A stretch of DNA of 64,000 bases from Zhongshania sp. R06B22 (GCF_040892595.1 NZ_JBFRYB010000001.1:372001-436000); one strand, 5' to 3'. Positions 1 through 9,991 are shown, counted from the first letter of the stretch. The notes: generated by a model from the letters alone, not told the origin. Program-made: numbers and translations.

Positions 1-1
1 G

Positions 2-379
2 TGGTGGGACGGCATACCTTTTGACCGTATTCTGCTCGACGCGCCGTGTTCAGCCACCGCCGTAATTCGACGCAACCCTGACATCAAGCTCAATCGCCGC
101 GCATCAGATATAAAACCGCTGGTACAACTGCAGGCGACTTTGCTTGAGGCACTGTGGCAGTGCTTGAAGCCCGATGGTATTTTTATTTACGCAAGCTGCT
201 CCTTACTGCCAGCGGAAAATGAGCAGCAAATAACCGCATTTATCGCCAGGCATGAAGACGCTGAGTTAGTCCCCATTACAGCCAATTGGGGAATCGACCG
301 CAGTGGTTGCCGACAGATGTTTCCACAGATTAATGGTCACGATGGCTTCTTCTACGCGAAAATTCGTAAAAAACTCTGA
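2..379 (+). CDS. rsmB: 16S rRNA (cytosine967-C5)-methyltransferase RsmB, C-terminal part
   Basis: The reading frame is open from the first base of the window, so only the last ~125 residues of the protein are present. It carries the RNA m5C methyltransferase motif IV as DAPCSATAVIRR (family usually PCSGTGV) followed by NPDIK, and motif VI as YASCSLLPAENEQQI, with the two catalytic cysteines of this family (one in PCS, one in SCS). RsmB methylates C967 of 16S rRNA using S-adenosylmethionine. The fmt-rsmB-trkA order is common in gammaproteobacteria and supports the call. The 5' end lies outside the window. Confidence 0.93.
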   Translation, partial: WWDGIPFDRILLDAPCSATAVIRRNPDIKLNRRASDIKPLVQLQATLLEALWQCLKPDGIFIYASCSLLPAENEQQITAFIARHEDAELVPITANWGIDRSGCRQMFPQINGHDGFFYAKIRKKL

Positions 380-535
380 TCCCGGCTATTGAGTGCGACA
401 CTCCAGCGCCGCACAATGACGACCTTGGACACAGCTTCACCTTTTCCGCAGTGCTCGCCTTTTTACTTCGGTAGCAGGCAGCGACTAAAACATCAGGCAC
501 CAAACAATAACAGGCAGCGCAGGCGACTTCGAACA

Positions 536-1909
536 ATGAAAATCATTATCCTCGGCGCAGGGCAAGTAGGTGGCACACTGGCGGCAAATCTCGCCAGTGA
601 ACACAATGACATTACCGTTGTAGATACAGACCCCGACCGCCTGCGGGAGCTTCAAGATCGTCTCGATATTGGGACCGTGACCGGCCATGCATCACACCCC
701 GACGTACTTGGCCGCGCAGGCGCCGCCGATGCAGACTTGCTGGTTGCGGTCACCAATAGCGACGAAGTCAATATGATCGCCTGTCAGGTTGCCTACACCT
801 TATTCCGCACCCCCACCAAGATTTCGCGGATACGATCCAACGCGTACACCAATGTAAAAAATCTCTTCGGCAACGAAGGCATACCTATTGATGTCTTTAT
901 CAGCCCAGAAGAATTAGTCACCCGTTATATTAAGCGTTTATTGCAATATCCAGGATCGCTGCAAGTCTTAGACTTTGCCGACGGAAAAGTACAACTAGTA
1001 GGGGTGAAGGCCTATTACGGCGGTCCATTAGTGGGCAATGAGCTAGCTGCAATCCGCGACCATATGCCGACGGTCGACACCCGTGTTGCCGCTATTTTCC
1101 GCCGTGGAAACGCCATTCTGCCCAGTGGCGACACGGTTGTTGAAGCCGGCGATGAAGTTTTTTTCATCGCCGCTAAAAAGAATATTATGCCGGTAATGAG
1201 CGAGCTGCGACGGCTGGATACACCTTATAAGCGCCTAGTAATTGCTGGCGGCGGCAATATTGGCGAGCGCCTTGCGCGGTCAGTTGAAAGTCGTTATCAC
1301 GTTAAGATTATTGAGCGCAGCTACGAGCGATGCCGGGCTTTATCAGAGCAGTTATCAAAGGCCATTGTCTTGCATGGCAGCGCCTCTGACCACGATTTAT
1401 TGGCACAGGAAAATATTGAAGAAACTGATGTTTTCCTCGCACTCACCAATGATGACGAAGCAAATATAATGTCGTCTTTACTCGCCAAACGAATGGGCGC
1501 AAAGAAGGTCATTACCCTCATCACCAATCCTGCTTACGTAGATTTGGTGCAGGGTGGTGACATCGACATCGCCATCTCGCCCCAGCAAATCACCATCGGC
1601 AGCTTGCTCACTCACGTTCGCCGCGGCGATATATATAACGTGCACTCTCTTCGCCGCGGCGCAGCCGAGGCCTTAGAAATTATTGCCCACGGCGATAATC
1701 GCTCATCGAAAGTAGTGGGCCGCAGATTAGATGAAATTGCGTTGCCCGAGGGTGTCAGCATTGGTGCTCTGGTGCGGGGCGAGGAAGTGATGATAGCGCA
1801 CAGCCATTTATTAATTGAATCTGAAGATCATTTGATTTTATTCCTGGTGGATAAAAGCAAAATCAAAATGGTCGAGAAACTATTCCAAGTAGGGTTCACA
1901 TTTTTCTAA
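536..1909 (+). CDS. trkA: Trk potassium uptake system, NAD-binding peripheral subunit TrkA
   Basis: This is the cytoplasmic regulatory subunit of the Trk K+ transporter. The 457-residue length matches the family (about 458). It contains two tandem RCK modules: the first Rossmann fold starts at [16 protein letters not shown] and the second near residue 230 at [14 protein letters not shown], each followed by a TrkA-C domain. The frame is open 49 codons further upstream, but that extension has no family similarity, and the ATG at 536 gives the canonical N-terminus. It lies between rsmB and trkH, so channel and gating ring are made together. Confidence 0.96.
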   Translation: MKIIILGAGQVGGTLAANLASEHNDITVVDTDPDRLRELQDRLDIGTVTGHASHPDVLGRAGAADADLLVAVTNSDEVNMIACQVAYTLFRTPTKISRIRSNAYTNVKNLFGNEGIPIDVFISPEELVTRYIKRLLQYPGSLQVLDFADGKVQLVGVKAYYGGPLVGNELAAIRDHMPTVDTRVAAIFRRGNAILPSGDTVVEAGDEVFFIAAKKNIMPVMSELRRLDTPYKRLVIAGGGNIGERLARSVESRYHVKIIERSYERCRALSEQLSKAIVLHGSASDHDLLAQENIEETDVFLALTNDDEANIMSSLLAKRMGAKKVITLITNPAYVDLVQGGDIDIAISPQQITIGSLLTHVRRGDIYNVHSLRRGAAEALEIIAHGDNRSSKVVGRRLDEIALPEGVSIGALVRGEEVMIAHSHLLIESEDHLILFLVDKSKIKMVEKLFQVGFTFF

Positions 1910-1946
1910 TGACCAATAACTTCCCCGCTGATTGGGGCGATCTTTT

Positions 1947-3395
1947 ATGCACCTGAGAATCATCGCCCGAATCATCGGCCTGCTGCTGATGATCTTTAGC
2001 CTGACGATGGCGGTTCCCGCCGTTATCTCGACTTGGCTGAATGACGGTGCACTACAGGCCTTTATCACCGCGTTTGCCCTAACCTTTGGCAGTGGTCTAG
2101 CGCTCTGGTTAAGTAATTTGAGGCTGCGGGGGGAACTCAGTATTCGTGACGGCTTTCTTGTAGTGTCGCTATTCTGGACGGTCCTGGGGCTATTCGGGGC
2201 ACTACCATTTTATCTTGCCGACGATCCCGGTTTATCGATTAGCAACGCTGTTTTTGAATCTATATCTGGCCTTACTACAACCGGCGCTACGGTGATCATC
2301 GGGCTAGACGAATTACCCATTTCTATATTGTTTTATCGTCAATTTCTGCAGTGGTTGGGTGGTATCGGTATTATCGTTATCGCGGTGGCCATTCTCCCCA
2401 TTCTGGGGATTGGTGGCATGCAGCTTTACCGCGCTGAAACACCTGGACCAGTAAAAGACAATAAACTCACGCCGCGTATTACCGGCACCGCTAAAATACT
2501 CTTCCTCATGTATGTGGCGCTGACAGTGGTATGTACATTGGCCTATTGGCTGGCTGGCATGAGCTTTTTTGATGCCATTACCCACTCATTCTCCACCGTG
2601 GCAATTGGTGGATTTTCGACTCACGACGCCAGTATGGGCTACTTTGAAAGCCCATTGATATTAATGATTTGTAGTGGGTTTATGCTATTTGCGGCGCTGA
2701 GTTTTACCATCCACTTTCACGCTTGGCGATCTCGCTCTATACGCCACTATTTAAATGATGCAGAGACCCGCTTCTACTTGAGCGTAATTGGAGTTGCCAC
2801 CCTTTCTATCTCTGTTTACCTCTATTTAAGCGGCACCTACGAGCTCCAAGACAGCTTCATTCACGGTATTTTCCACACCATTTCTATTGCCACGACCTCT
2901 GGCTTTGGGGCCGAAGACTTTTCTATTTGGCCAAGCTTTTTACCCGTCGCAGTGATTATGCTTTCTTTTATCGGTGGCTGTGCGGGATCAACCGGCGGCG
3001 GTATGAAAGCGGTCCGCGTGATGCTGGTGGCAAAGCAAGGTATTCGAGAGATGAAGCAACTCATTCACCCCAATGCCGTTATTCCATTAAAAATTGGCAG
3101 CCACCGTGTAGAAGCCAAGATCGTCAGTGCGGTGTGGAGCTTTGTTGGCGTTTACATGATTTCTTTTATCATCATCACCCTGGCAATGATGGCATGCGGC
3201 CTAGACGCACTCAGCGCATTTTCAGCAACCGCCGGCGCCATCAATAATATGGGGCCAGGGCTAGGCGAAGTAGCGGCAAGTTATCGCAGCGTGAGCGATC
3301 CGGGAAAATGGATACTGTGTTACGCGATGCTATTAGGCCGGCTGGAAATTTTCACCTTGCTGGTACTGCTAATGCCCTCTTTTTGGCGGCGCTGA
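1947..3395 (+). CDS. trkH: Trk potassium uptake system membrane subunit TrkH
   Basis: This is the K+-translocating membrane subunit, a four-fold pseudo-repeat M1-P-M2 channel of 482 residues. Selectivity-filter-type loops are visible as SGLTTTGATV, FSTVAIGGFS, SIATTSGFG and ATAGAINNMGPG. The ATG at 1947 gives MHLRIIARIIGLLL, matching the known TrkH N-terminus; a TTG at 1932 in frame is less likely. A GGGG-containing ribosome site lies just upstream. It follows trkA by 37 bp and is surely co-transcribed. TrkH needs TrkA for nucleotide-controlled gating. Confidence 0.95.
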   Translation: MHLRIIARIIGLLLMIFSLTMAVPAVISTWLNDGALQAFITAFALTFGSGLALWLSNLRLRGELSIRDGFLVVSLFWTVLGLFGALPFYLADDPGLSISNAVFESISGLTTTGATVIIGLDELPISILFYRQFLQWLGGIGIIVIAVAILPILGIGGMQLYRAETPGPVKDNKLTPRITGTAKILFLMYVALTVVCTLAYWLAGMSFFDAITHSFSTVAIGGFSTHDASMGYFESPLILMICSGFMLFAALSFTIHFHAWRSRSIRHYLNDAETRFYLSVIGVATLSISVYLYLSGTYELQDSFIHGIFHTISIATTSGFGAEDFSIWPSFLPVAVIMLSFIGGCAGSTGGGMKAVRVMLVAKQGIREMKQLIHPNAVIPLKIGSHRVEAKIVSAVWSFVGVYMISFIIITLAMMACGLDALSAFSATAGAINNMGPGLGEVAASYRSVSDPGKWILCYAMLLGRLEIFTLLVLLMPSFWRR

Positions 3396-3398
3396 TCT

Positions 3399-4016
3399 AT
3401 GCCGCCACACAGCGACAGCCGCGACAAGTGGAATAATCGCCACAGCAGCCAAGAGCTTAGCTTAGCTGCCTGTGAGGTGCTACAGAAGCATATTCATTTA
3501 TTAGCAAAGCGTGGAACCGCTCTGGATCTGGCCTGCGGTTTGGGCAGAAACGCAATACAGCTTGCCCAGCATGGCTTACAGTGTGATGCTATAGACATCT
3601 CAGACGTCGCCATCGACCGCTTACAGAAATATGCCAATCACAATAATTTAAACATAAACGCCGAACGCGCAGATATCGAGCGCGACGGAATTGGCAGCAA
3701 GAAATACGACGTTATCGTGGTCAGTTACTTTCTATTTCGACCACTGTTACCTGCAATTGTCCGAGCGCTAAAACCCGGCGGCTTACTTTTTTATCAAACC
3801 TTTGTAAGGCCTATAACATCGGAAAATGGTGTGATTCTCAAGAGTCCGGCAAACGCGAGTTTTTACCTAGAGAAAAATGAACTTTGCGCACAGTTTAAGC
3901 AACTAGAAATACGCTATTATCAGGAGACAATTTTAGATAGAAATACGAGTACCGCACCGGTTGCAATGCTAGTCGCCAGAATGCCTAGCGGCGACAATCC
4001 GAAGCAGATCTCATGA
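3399..4016 (+). CDS. Class I SAM-dependent methyltransferase (TehB-like)
   Basis: This is a 205-residue Rossmann-fold methyltransferase. Motif I is LDLACGLGRNA near residue 46, and the acidic end of strand 2 is CDAIDIS near residue 67. A post-I region (AERADIE) and motif IV (YDVIVVSYFLF) follow. The N-terminal DKWNNRH resembles the substrate-side signature of the TehB/tellurite-resistance-like group, but the substrate cannot be deduced. It begins 3 bp after the trkH stop, so it is probably co-transcribed with trkAH. Confidence 0.8.
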   Translation: MPPHSDSRDKWNNRHSSQELSLAACEVLQKHIHLLAKRGTALDLACGLGRNAIQLAQHGLQCDAIDISDVAIDRLQKYANHNNLNINAERADIERDGIGSKKYDVIVVSYFLFRPLLPAIVRALKPGGLLFYQTFVRPITSENGVILKSPANASFYLEKNELCAQFKQLEIRYYQETILDRNTSTAPVAMLVARMPSGDNPKQIS

Positions 4017-4068
4017 ATATACTAACAGCGGTGTTTCTACCACGCTGTAAAATTGAAAAGAGCTTTCC

Positions 4069-5949
4069 ATGGCATACCTCGTTCTCGCCATAGCATTTAT
4101 CGTATCAACTGCACTGTCCGCAGTAGCCTACTTCGTATTGACGACACCTTACGATCCCGCGCTACTAATGTTGGCAACGTTAGCGGCTTGCATCAGTCTT
4201 ATTGCACTTGGCTTTAGCGGAGTATTAGAGCGTGAACGCCAACTCAAACGTAATCTCGAGCTTAAGAATGAACGACAGCGCCTCCTCTTGGAACATAGCT
4301 CTTCTGCTTTGCTATTGTTGGACGATCAACTCAATGTAGAGTTTCTCAATACCCACCACACATCTCTACGAAATATCAAAGCAGAATATGGCGACGATCC
4401 ATCACTGGTCAACATATGGCGGGATCATATTTCTGAAGAAACCCGTCAGCATGTCCGCCAAGCCATTGCTGAAAAACGAGAGTGGCGTGGTGAATTATGC
4501 TTTGGGGGTTCAAAGAAGAATGAATACCTAGCTACCACTATCACCCCAATCCTGAATGATCGCGGTGATTTGTATCGAGTGGCCATTAGTGCAGAAGATA
4601 TTTCTGAACACCGAGCCACCGCCGATCGGCTATTTATACGCGAACACTACAATATTCTTACCGGTTTACCCAATCGTCAGTTTGCTCTGAGGTCGCTGCA
4701 GTCGGCCATTAATGACATCGATAATGCTAAGCATGGCTTTATTTTACTGCATATTGATTTAGATAAAATTAGATATATAAACGACTCTCTAGGCCATCAC
4801 GTTGTAGACAGTATTTTTACAGAGACTGCCGAACGCTTGCAGCGCAGCGTGCGCGACGATCAGGTACTTGCTCACTTAGGCGCAGACGAATTTCTTATTA
4901 TTCTGGACACTGAAAACTGCATAGACGAAGCGGAGATCCTCGCAGAAACTATTCTTGATCGATGCCGCCAACCGTTCTATATCAATCATCATGAAGTGAT
5001 TATTTCAGCCAGCGTCGGCCTATGTCGATTTCCTACCGACGGTGCTGACAGCACCTTACTTATGCGACGAGCAGAAGCGGCAATGTTCAACGCTAAAGAA
5101 AATGGTGGCGATAGATTCAGCTTTTACGAAGAGGGCATGAGCAGTGAAACTGAACTTCGCCTAGAAATGGAAAACCACCTGCGACATGCGATCGCCCGTG
5201 ATGAGTTTAGGCTTCACTATCAACCGGTGATCCACCTAGAAAGCAATACTTTACGCGGCGTGGAGGTGTTGCTTCGCTGGGAGAATGCCGCACTAAATAA
5301 TCCAGGCCCAGATCAGTTTATCGCTGTTGCCGAGAACAGTGGTTTAATCGTCGATATCGGTAGATGGGTGCTTGAGCAGGCATGTAAGCAAGTGGTGGCA
5401 TGGTCTAACGCAGGTTTAAAACCTTTAAGCCTTGCGGTCAATATTTCGGCCAAGCAATTTATTAGTGGCGACCTGCTTGAAAACGTCCGCTATGCCTTAT
5501 CGCAAAGTGGACTGGCTGCCTCACAATTAGAGCTGGAAATTACTGAGGGCTTGCTCATCAACGATACCTCAGAAATTCGCGACACTTTTAGTCAGCTGAA
5601 GAAGCTGGGCGTTAATTTATCCTTAGATGACTTTGGTACTGGCTATGCTTCGCTCAGTTATCTAAAACGCTACCCCTTCGACACCTTAAAAATTGATCGC
5701 AGTTTTGTGCACGATATTGATAGTTGCGAGGAAAGTGTCACCCTCACCAATGCGATTATCGCCATGGGCCACAGCTTCAATATGACAGTGATTGCAGAAG
5801 GCGTAGAAAATCTAAAGCAGCGCCGTATTTTGCGCGAGCGACACTGCGATATGGTGCAGGGCTTCCTCTACTCTCCGCCCTTACAAGCCGATCAGTTTGT
5901 TGCGTGGGCCAAACGCTATGCGGAGATGCAAATCAGCCAGCACATTTAA
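4069..5949 (+). CDS. Membrane-bound PAS-GGDEF-EAL signalling protein with variant active sites
   Basis: This is a 626-residue c-di-GMP signalling protein. Two N-terminal membrane helices (about residues 3-22 and 30-50) are followed by a short coiled segment, a PAS domain (~75-185), a GGDEF domain (~195-350) and an EAL domain (~370-620). The cyclase signature reads GADEF (residues 271-275), with the second glycine replaced by alanine, so cyclase activity is doubtful. The phosphodiesterase motif reads EVL (399-401) instead of EAL, but the metal glutamate, EITEG, DDFGTGYASL, LKIDRSF and IAEGVE are all present, so the phosphodiesterase may still work. I infer net c-di-GMP hydrolysis or sensing. 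Confidence 0.9.
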   Translation: MAYLVLAIAFIVSTALSAVAYFVLTTPYDPALLMLATLAACISLIALGFSGVLERERQLKRNLELKNERQRLLLEHSSSALLLLDDQLNVEFLNTHHTSLRNIKAEYGDDPSLVNIWRDHISEETRQHVRQAIAEKREWRGELCFGGSKKNEYLATTITPILNDRGDLYRVAISAEDISEHRATADRLFIREHYNILTGLPNRQFALRSLQSAINDIDNAKHGFILLHIDLDKIRYINDSLGHHVVDSIFTETAERLQRSVRDDQVLAHLGADEFLIILDTENCIDEAEILAETILDRCRQPFYINHHEVIISASVGLCRFPTDGADSTLLMRRAEAAMFNAKENGGDRFSFYEEGMSSETELRLEMENHLRHAIARDEFRLHYQPVIHLESNTLRGVEVLLRWENAALNNPGPDQFIAVAENSGLIVDIGRWVLEQACKQVVAWSNAGLKPLSLAVNISAKQFISGDLLENVRYALSQSGLAASQLELEITEGLLINDTSEIRDTFSQLKKLGVNLSLDDFGTGYASLSYLKRYPFDTLKIDRSFVHDIDSCEESVTLTNAIIAMGHSFNMTVIAEGVENLKQRRILRERHCDMVQGFLYSPPLQADQFVAWAKRYAEMQISQHI

Positions 5950-5952
5950 TAA

Positions 5953-8715
5953 TTAAATTGAAGGCAGCAGCGCTGGCTTATCCTTCCAAACCTGAGGGAC
6001 TAGGCACTTAGGTAGCGGCTGAGCCCCTTCTTGCAGCCAAATCGGTGCTGAAAACGCGATAGGGCGGTCACCATCAAACACCCGAACAAAGACATACTTT
6101 AACGCTGGGCTCGACACCAAGGTAGTTTCCCAATGGCTGCCGCTACTTCTTGCTATCACCGAATTACCCGGCCCAACCAATTCGAAACGCGGCGCAATAA
6201 CAGTGGCGCTATTGCTTGCCATGCTAAGCTTAACGTTTAGATCACTGCCAATCACGCGTCGCAGACGAGACCCCATCACCTGGCCATCAATGCGGAAATC
6301 GAGTCGAATATCATTGTAACTTTGAGCCACCGCATAAAAACGGCGGGCCAACATAGCCTCGCGCAAATCGTCTCGACTACGTGACCGCGAGATAAGAACG
6401 GTCTTTGGCAGGTCTGCATCACCCCAGCGCGTATCATGATGATCCTCTGAGCCCACCGGCCCTAAGTACCAACCTTTGTCCAAAGCATAACTTAACCAAC
6501 TACCCAAGGGCCCATCACTGTCGTATTCGCTGCCTTTGCCAAATACCTCAATACCTACTGTGCGGTAGTCCGCCGCTTTAACATAGCGAAAATCATTGAA
6601 TGTAAAGCCTGGATCTCCGCCAAAGCTTTCAGCAATACTTTCTATAGCATCTTCTCGCCCTGGATGATTGAAACTAAGCAAGCCATCAGAACCACCACCA
6701 AACTCAGCGGGATAGCTAAACCACTGCCAGAATCTTGCCATTGTGAGCGCGTAACCGGGCCCGGTTTTAGCATTTATTATATTTCTTGAAAAAAATACAT
6801 TGGCATGGCCAAAACGATCGGAGGTCCACTCAAACCCACGAAAAGCTGTAAAATTCTCGTCACTTGCGGCCAGTGCTTGTTCTTGTGTCGCCCGCCATTT
6901 AAGGAATGCATCGCTGCGATTATTATCATCAACGAAGACTAAGCAGTCTAAGATCTGTTCCGGCGCGCAATCGCCTCGACCTGCCGATAGCGGGATGGCC
7001 ATATTGTCAGAGTGATCAGAGCTCCCCGAAAAATCAAAACCTGCGGCCTTAACACTAGCAAAAACATCAGCGGGACGGCTTAAATACGTACCGTCGGAGT
7101 ACGCCGTGTGCTCATGAAGCGCACCAATATAATGCTCAAAACTCCTTTCATCAAAGGCTGGATTGCACTGCCCGGCAGAATCCTCTTCGCCGAGCTGCTC
7201 TAAAACATAACTTGGATCAGCGACATTCGCCAAGGCAGCACCACAAGTTTGTGGCCCAGGAGCATCCACACATGCCAAGACGGCAGGGCCCGCAATCTTA
7301 GTAAAGATACACTCACTACTACTAGGGTCAGTAGCGCAGGCAATAAAATTATCTGGATTTAGAACTGATGCTAAAGGCGAGAGGGGACAACCCTGCTGCA
7401 GGGGCTGGGACAAGCAACTGAACAGATCCGGCTGCGGTTTTACATTTGCTATACCCTGCAAGCTGATGTCACGAGTTTCTATATCACGGCCATCGCTTAC
7501 CGCGAGCTTTAACTTAAAATTATAGTTCCTTGTCAGGATCGGTAAGGTAGCGGCAGCTGTGGGGCTTTCATCGTCGGTAATCGTTAAGATTGCTTGATTC
7601 TCCTCAACAAGCTGGCTCCACTGATAATGTAAGGTATTGCCATCTGCATCTTGAGCATCGGCTAGCAGAGCAACGGTCTCACCGCTGTATGCAACGCCGG
7701 GATCAATATAAGCATGCCGGATCTGTGGGGGCTGATTCACTGCCGCGCGGATAAGGACAGAAACCGTATCACTACTGCTACCGCCTTTGTCATCAATTGC
7801 TGTAAAACGAATTTTCATCACTCTATCTACACTTACGTTTGGAGTGATTAGTGACGGCTTCAGCGTATCGGAATTTCTAATATTAAGCGCTTGGTCAGGT
7901 TCTAATGCCTCCCACAAAAGACTTACAAGCTCGCCATCGCTATCACTCGCGCTACCATCGAAATGGATTTCAGTATTCGCTTGTGCCTCTCTATCTATAC
8001 CGGCATCAACGACCGGCAAGGCATTAACAAACGTATCGAGCACCCTCACTTCGATTTCATCGAAACCTGTGAAACCGCCACTATCATATGCAAAGACACC
8101 AAAAACTACTGGCGCAGAAGAATCAACCTGAGGGAGTTTTATCGTTAAAGTGTCTTGGTCTGCAGCACCAATAATCTCTGCTATCGGACCGGACTGCTGC
8201 TGCCATTCAATGGATCGGATGCTTCGCCCACCCTGAGCGGATGTCATCACTCGTAAAACAATAGTAGCGCCTTCTTCTGCATTGAGGTCACTACCAGCAT
8301 TAACAGTCGGACGCTTGTTTTGGTCATCGGCAGGGTAGACTCGCACCAACTTATTGATCTTTTGAATTTCCTGCCCCGGCAAACGGCGCTCTGCCCAAAA
8401 AGATAGTATTGTTGCTTGGCTAACGGCAGGCGCTGTGTAGCTAATACTATCTCGGCCTATTAGCACAGCGTCTTGATCGAGCTGGCTATTATCAAACTGC
8501 CAATCCCAACTGCCCGTGTCACCATTAACATTGGACTCTACACGCAGCGTATTGAGGGTATTTGAGGCGACGTCCGTGTCTCCTATAATATAAAACACGA
8601 CCGCCGCAGAATTATCCTTAGTGGATTTAGTGCCGGATACGCTACTGCCACCACAGGCACTTAGCAACGTGCTTAACAAAAACATCCAAATTAAATAAAC
8701 GCCAGCCTTATACAT
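5953..8715 (-). CDS. Large lipoprotein: Ig/PKD-like repeats plus PHP-type DUF3604 domain
   Basis: This 920-residue protein starts with a type II signal peptide with lipobox LSAC (Cys21), so it is a predicted outer-membrane or surface lipoprotein. Residues ~30-420 hold at least three PKD/cadherin-like beta repeats, recognisable from repeated phrases such as VNAGSDLNAEEG, VVDAGIDREAQANT and NQPPQIRHAYIDPG. The C-terminal ~390 residues match DUF3604, a PHP-related metal-dependent phosphoesterase fold. Its metal-ligand motifs are LHEHTAYSDG (~533), SSDHSD (~564), FNHPGRED (~680) and GSEDHHD (~757). The substrate is unknown. The gene ends 3 bp from the convergent GGDEF/EAL gene. The repeat count is approximate. 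Confidence 0.82.
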   Translation of the reverse strand: MYKAGVYLIWMFLLSTLLSACGGSSVSGTKSTKDNSAAVVFYIIGDTDVASNTLNTLRVESNVNGDTGSWDWQFDNSQLDQDAVLIGRDSISYTAPAVSQATILSFWAERRLPGQEIQKINKLVRVYPADDQNKRPTVNAGSDLNAEEGATIVLRVMTSAQGGRSIRSIEWQQQSGPIAEIIGAADQDTLTIKLPQVDSSAPVVFGVFAYDSGGFTGFDEIEVRVLDTFVNALPVVDAGIDREAQANTEIHFDGSASDSDGELVSLLWEALEPDQALNIRNSDTLKPSLITPNVSVDRVMKIRFTAIDDKGGSSSDTVSVLIRAAVNQPPQIRHAYIDPGVAYSGETVALLADAQDADGNTLHYQWSQLVEENQAILTITDDESPTAAATLPILTRNYNFKLKLAVSDGRDIETRDISLQGIANVKPQPDLFSCLSQPLQQGCPLSPLASVLNPDNFIACATDPSSSECIFTKIAGPAVLACVDAPGPQTCGAALANVADPSYVLEQLGEEDSAGQCNPAFDERSFEHYIGALHEHTAYSDGTYLSRPADVFASVKAAGFDFSGSSDHSDNMAIPLSAGRGDCAPEQILDCLVFVDDNNRSDAFLKWRATQEQALAASDENFTAFRGFEWTSDRFGHANVFFSRNIINAKTGPGYALTMARFWQWFSYPAEFGGGSDGLLSFNHPGREDAIESIAESFGGDPGFTFNDFRYVKAADYRTVGIEVFGKGSEYDSDGPLGSWLSYALDKGWYLGPVGSEDHHDTRWGDADLPKTVLISRSRSRDDLREAMLARRFYAVAQSYNDIRLDFRIDGQVMGSRLRRVIGSDLNVKLSMASNSATVIAPRFELVGPGNSVIARSSGSHWETTLVSSPALKYVFVRVFDGDRPIAFSAPIWLQEGAQPLPKCLVPQVWKDKPALLPSI

Positions 8716-8811
8716 AATCTATAGAACCCAAAATATTTGGACTAAAGGTATCTCAGGCGCGTGACAAAAATATTAACAGATAAGGTGAAGACGCATATAA
8801 AGATTGAGAGC

Positions 8812-8841
8812 TTGCACAAGACACTGTATTTATATACAGTT
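8812..8841 (+). promoter_or_regulatory. yebG promoter overlapped by a LexA (SOS) box
   Basis: A TTGCAC -35 (8812-8817) and a TACAGT -10 (8835-8840) are separated by 17 bp. A perfect CTG-N10-CAG LexA operator, CTGTATTTATATACAG (8824-8839), covers the spacer and the -10. E. coli yebG is a known LexA-regulon gene, so family knowledge and sequence agree. Confidence 0.88.
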
Positions 8842-8884
8842 ATCGCGTAATTAAATACCGTTCAATAATCAGACGAGGTGAAAC

Positions 8885-9172
8885 ATGGCGGTAGTAGCCA
8901 AGTGGATGTGTGACAGGGACAATAGTATGTTCGATAACAAAAAAGATGCTGATGCCTACGACAAGATGTTGGAGTTAGCGGAAGGTTTTAGTGCTTTGCT
9001 TCAACAACATATTCCCAACGTCGACGAATCCAAGGCCGAGGAATTTGGGATTTTCCTAGCCAAAAATAAAGATGCTGTTATGCAGGCCTGTAAGGGCAGG
9101 GTAGAGGCACTAGACGAAATTGACTCCCAGCCAGCGGACAATATTCGTCCTTTATCGGCCCAAGCCACCTAA
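8885..9172 (+). CDS. yebG: YebG family DNA-damage-inducible protein
   Basis: This is a 95-residue protein whose N-terminal half (MAVVAKWMCDRDNS, then KKDADAYDKMLELAE) matches YebG of E. coli. YebG is a small protein of unclear function induced by the SOS response. A good ribosome site (GAGGTG) precedes the ATG. The start is 45 bp downstream of a perfect LexA box, which independently supports the identity. It is divergent from the lipoprotein gene and convergent with djlA. Confidence 0.9.
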   Translation: MAVVAKWMCDRDNSMFDNKKDADAYDKMLELAEGFSALLQQHIPNVDESKAEEFGIFLAKNKDAVMQACKGRVEALDEIDSQPADNIRPLSAQAT

Positions 9173-9182
9173 TTCTGGCTTG
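9161..9182. terminator. Hairpin between convergent yebG and djlA
   Basis: A perfect 7-bp inverted repeat, CAAGCCA (9161-9167) and TGGCTTG (9176-9182), has the yebG stop codon in its loop. There is no T-run on either strand, so if it terminates transcription it does so weakly or as a bidirectional stop. Confidence 0.35.
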
Positions 9183-9205
9183 AGACCGTGCTAAGTCATT
9201 ATTGA

Positions 9206-9991
9206 TCAGGCGGCGCGATTTTTCTTAAGTAGATCGTATGCCGCCTGAATTTCTTGTGCTTTCTCAGTCGCTATTTTCATCATATCTTCTGGCACACCTT
9301 TGGCAATCAACTTATCAGGATGATGCTGGCTCATCAGCTTACGGTAGGCTCTCTTTAACTCTGCATCCGAAACCGACTCTTCAACACCTATCGCTTGATA
9401 GGCTTTCTTAAGCTCAGAACCGCTAGCGTCCTGTCCGTAGGCTCCGCTGCTGTTAAACCCGCGCTGAGCCATGACCATGTCTAGTAGGCGCTGAAAGTCC
9501 TTTGCTGACACTCCCAAATAGCCCGCTACTCGCGTGACAATATCGCGCTCCGCCGCCGCCATCTCTCCATCTGCGAGCGCCATCGTTAACAGCGCCTGAA
9601 GGAGCATTTGACGAAGCAGGGGCTGGCTCTTCGCCACTTCCATAAAATCAGCCATTTGTGGCTCTAGCTCAAAACTGTTTTCGCTGCCTTCTTTAAATCG
9701 ATCGATGGCATCTTGCCTGCGCGAGCCCGTCAAACCCAGCTGGCTAATAATGGCCTCAGTTTGCGCGACCTCAGACTCACAGACACGCCCGTCGGCCTTG
9801 GCAATATGCCCCATGACACGAAATACGGTATCAAAAAAGACGCCTTGAATACGCTCGCGCCCGGTGCCGTAGTTAAAGCGCATCGCCTGACCAAGGCCAC
9901 GATCAAAGAAAGTGCCCACAGCAAAGCCCAGAAGTGCTAATAGTGGACCACCCACTAAAAATCCCAATATCGCACCAATAAATTTTGCCAT
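9206..9991 (-). CDS. djlA: DnaJ-like membrane co-chaperone DjlA
   Basis: This is a 261-residue inner-membrane J-protein. An N-terminal glycine-rich membrane segment (KFIGAILGFLVGGPLLALLG) is followed by a central TerB-like helical domain (~55-170). The J domain is at the C-terminus, with the HPD tripeptide in MSQHHPDKLIAKG. DjlA stimulates DnaK from the membrane. The ATG at 9991 is preceded by GGAGACAGGA and gives the family N-terminus; a longer open frame upstream overlaps the glyQ promoter and is rejected. Confidence 0.93.
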   Translation of the reverse strand: MAKFIGAILGFLVGGPLLALLGFAVGTFFDRGLGQAMRFNYGTGRERIQGVFFDTVFRVMGHIAKADGRVCESEVAQTEAIISQLGLTGSRRQDAIDRFKEGSENSFELEPQMADFMEVAKSQPLLRQMLLQALLTMALADGEMAAAERDIVTRVAGYLGVSAKDFQRLLDMVMAQRGFNSSGAYGQDASGSELKKAYQAIGVEESVSDAELKRAYRKLMSQHHPDKLIAKGVPEDMMKIATEKAQEIQAAYDLLKKNRAA

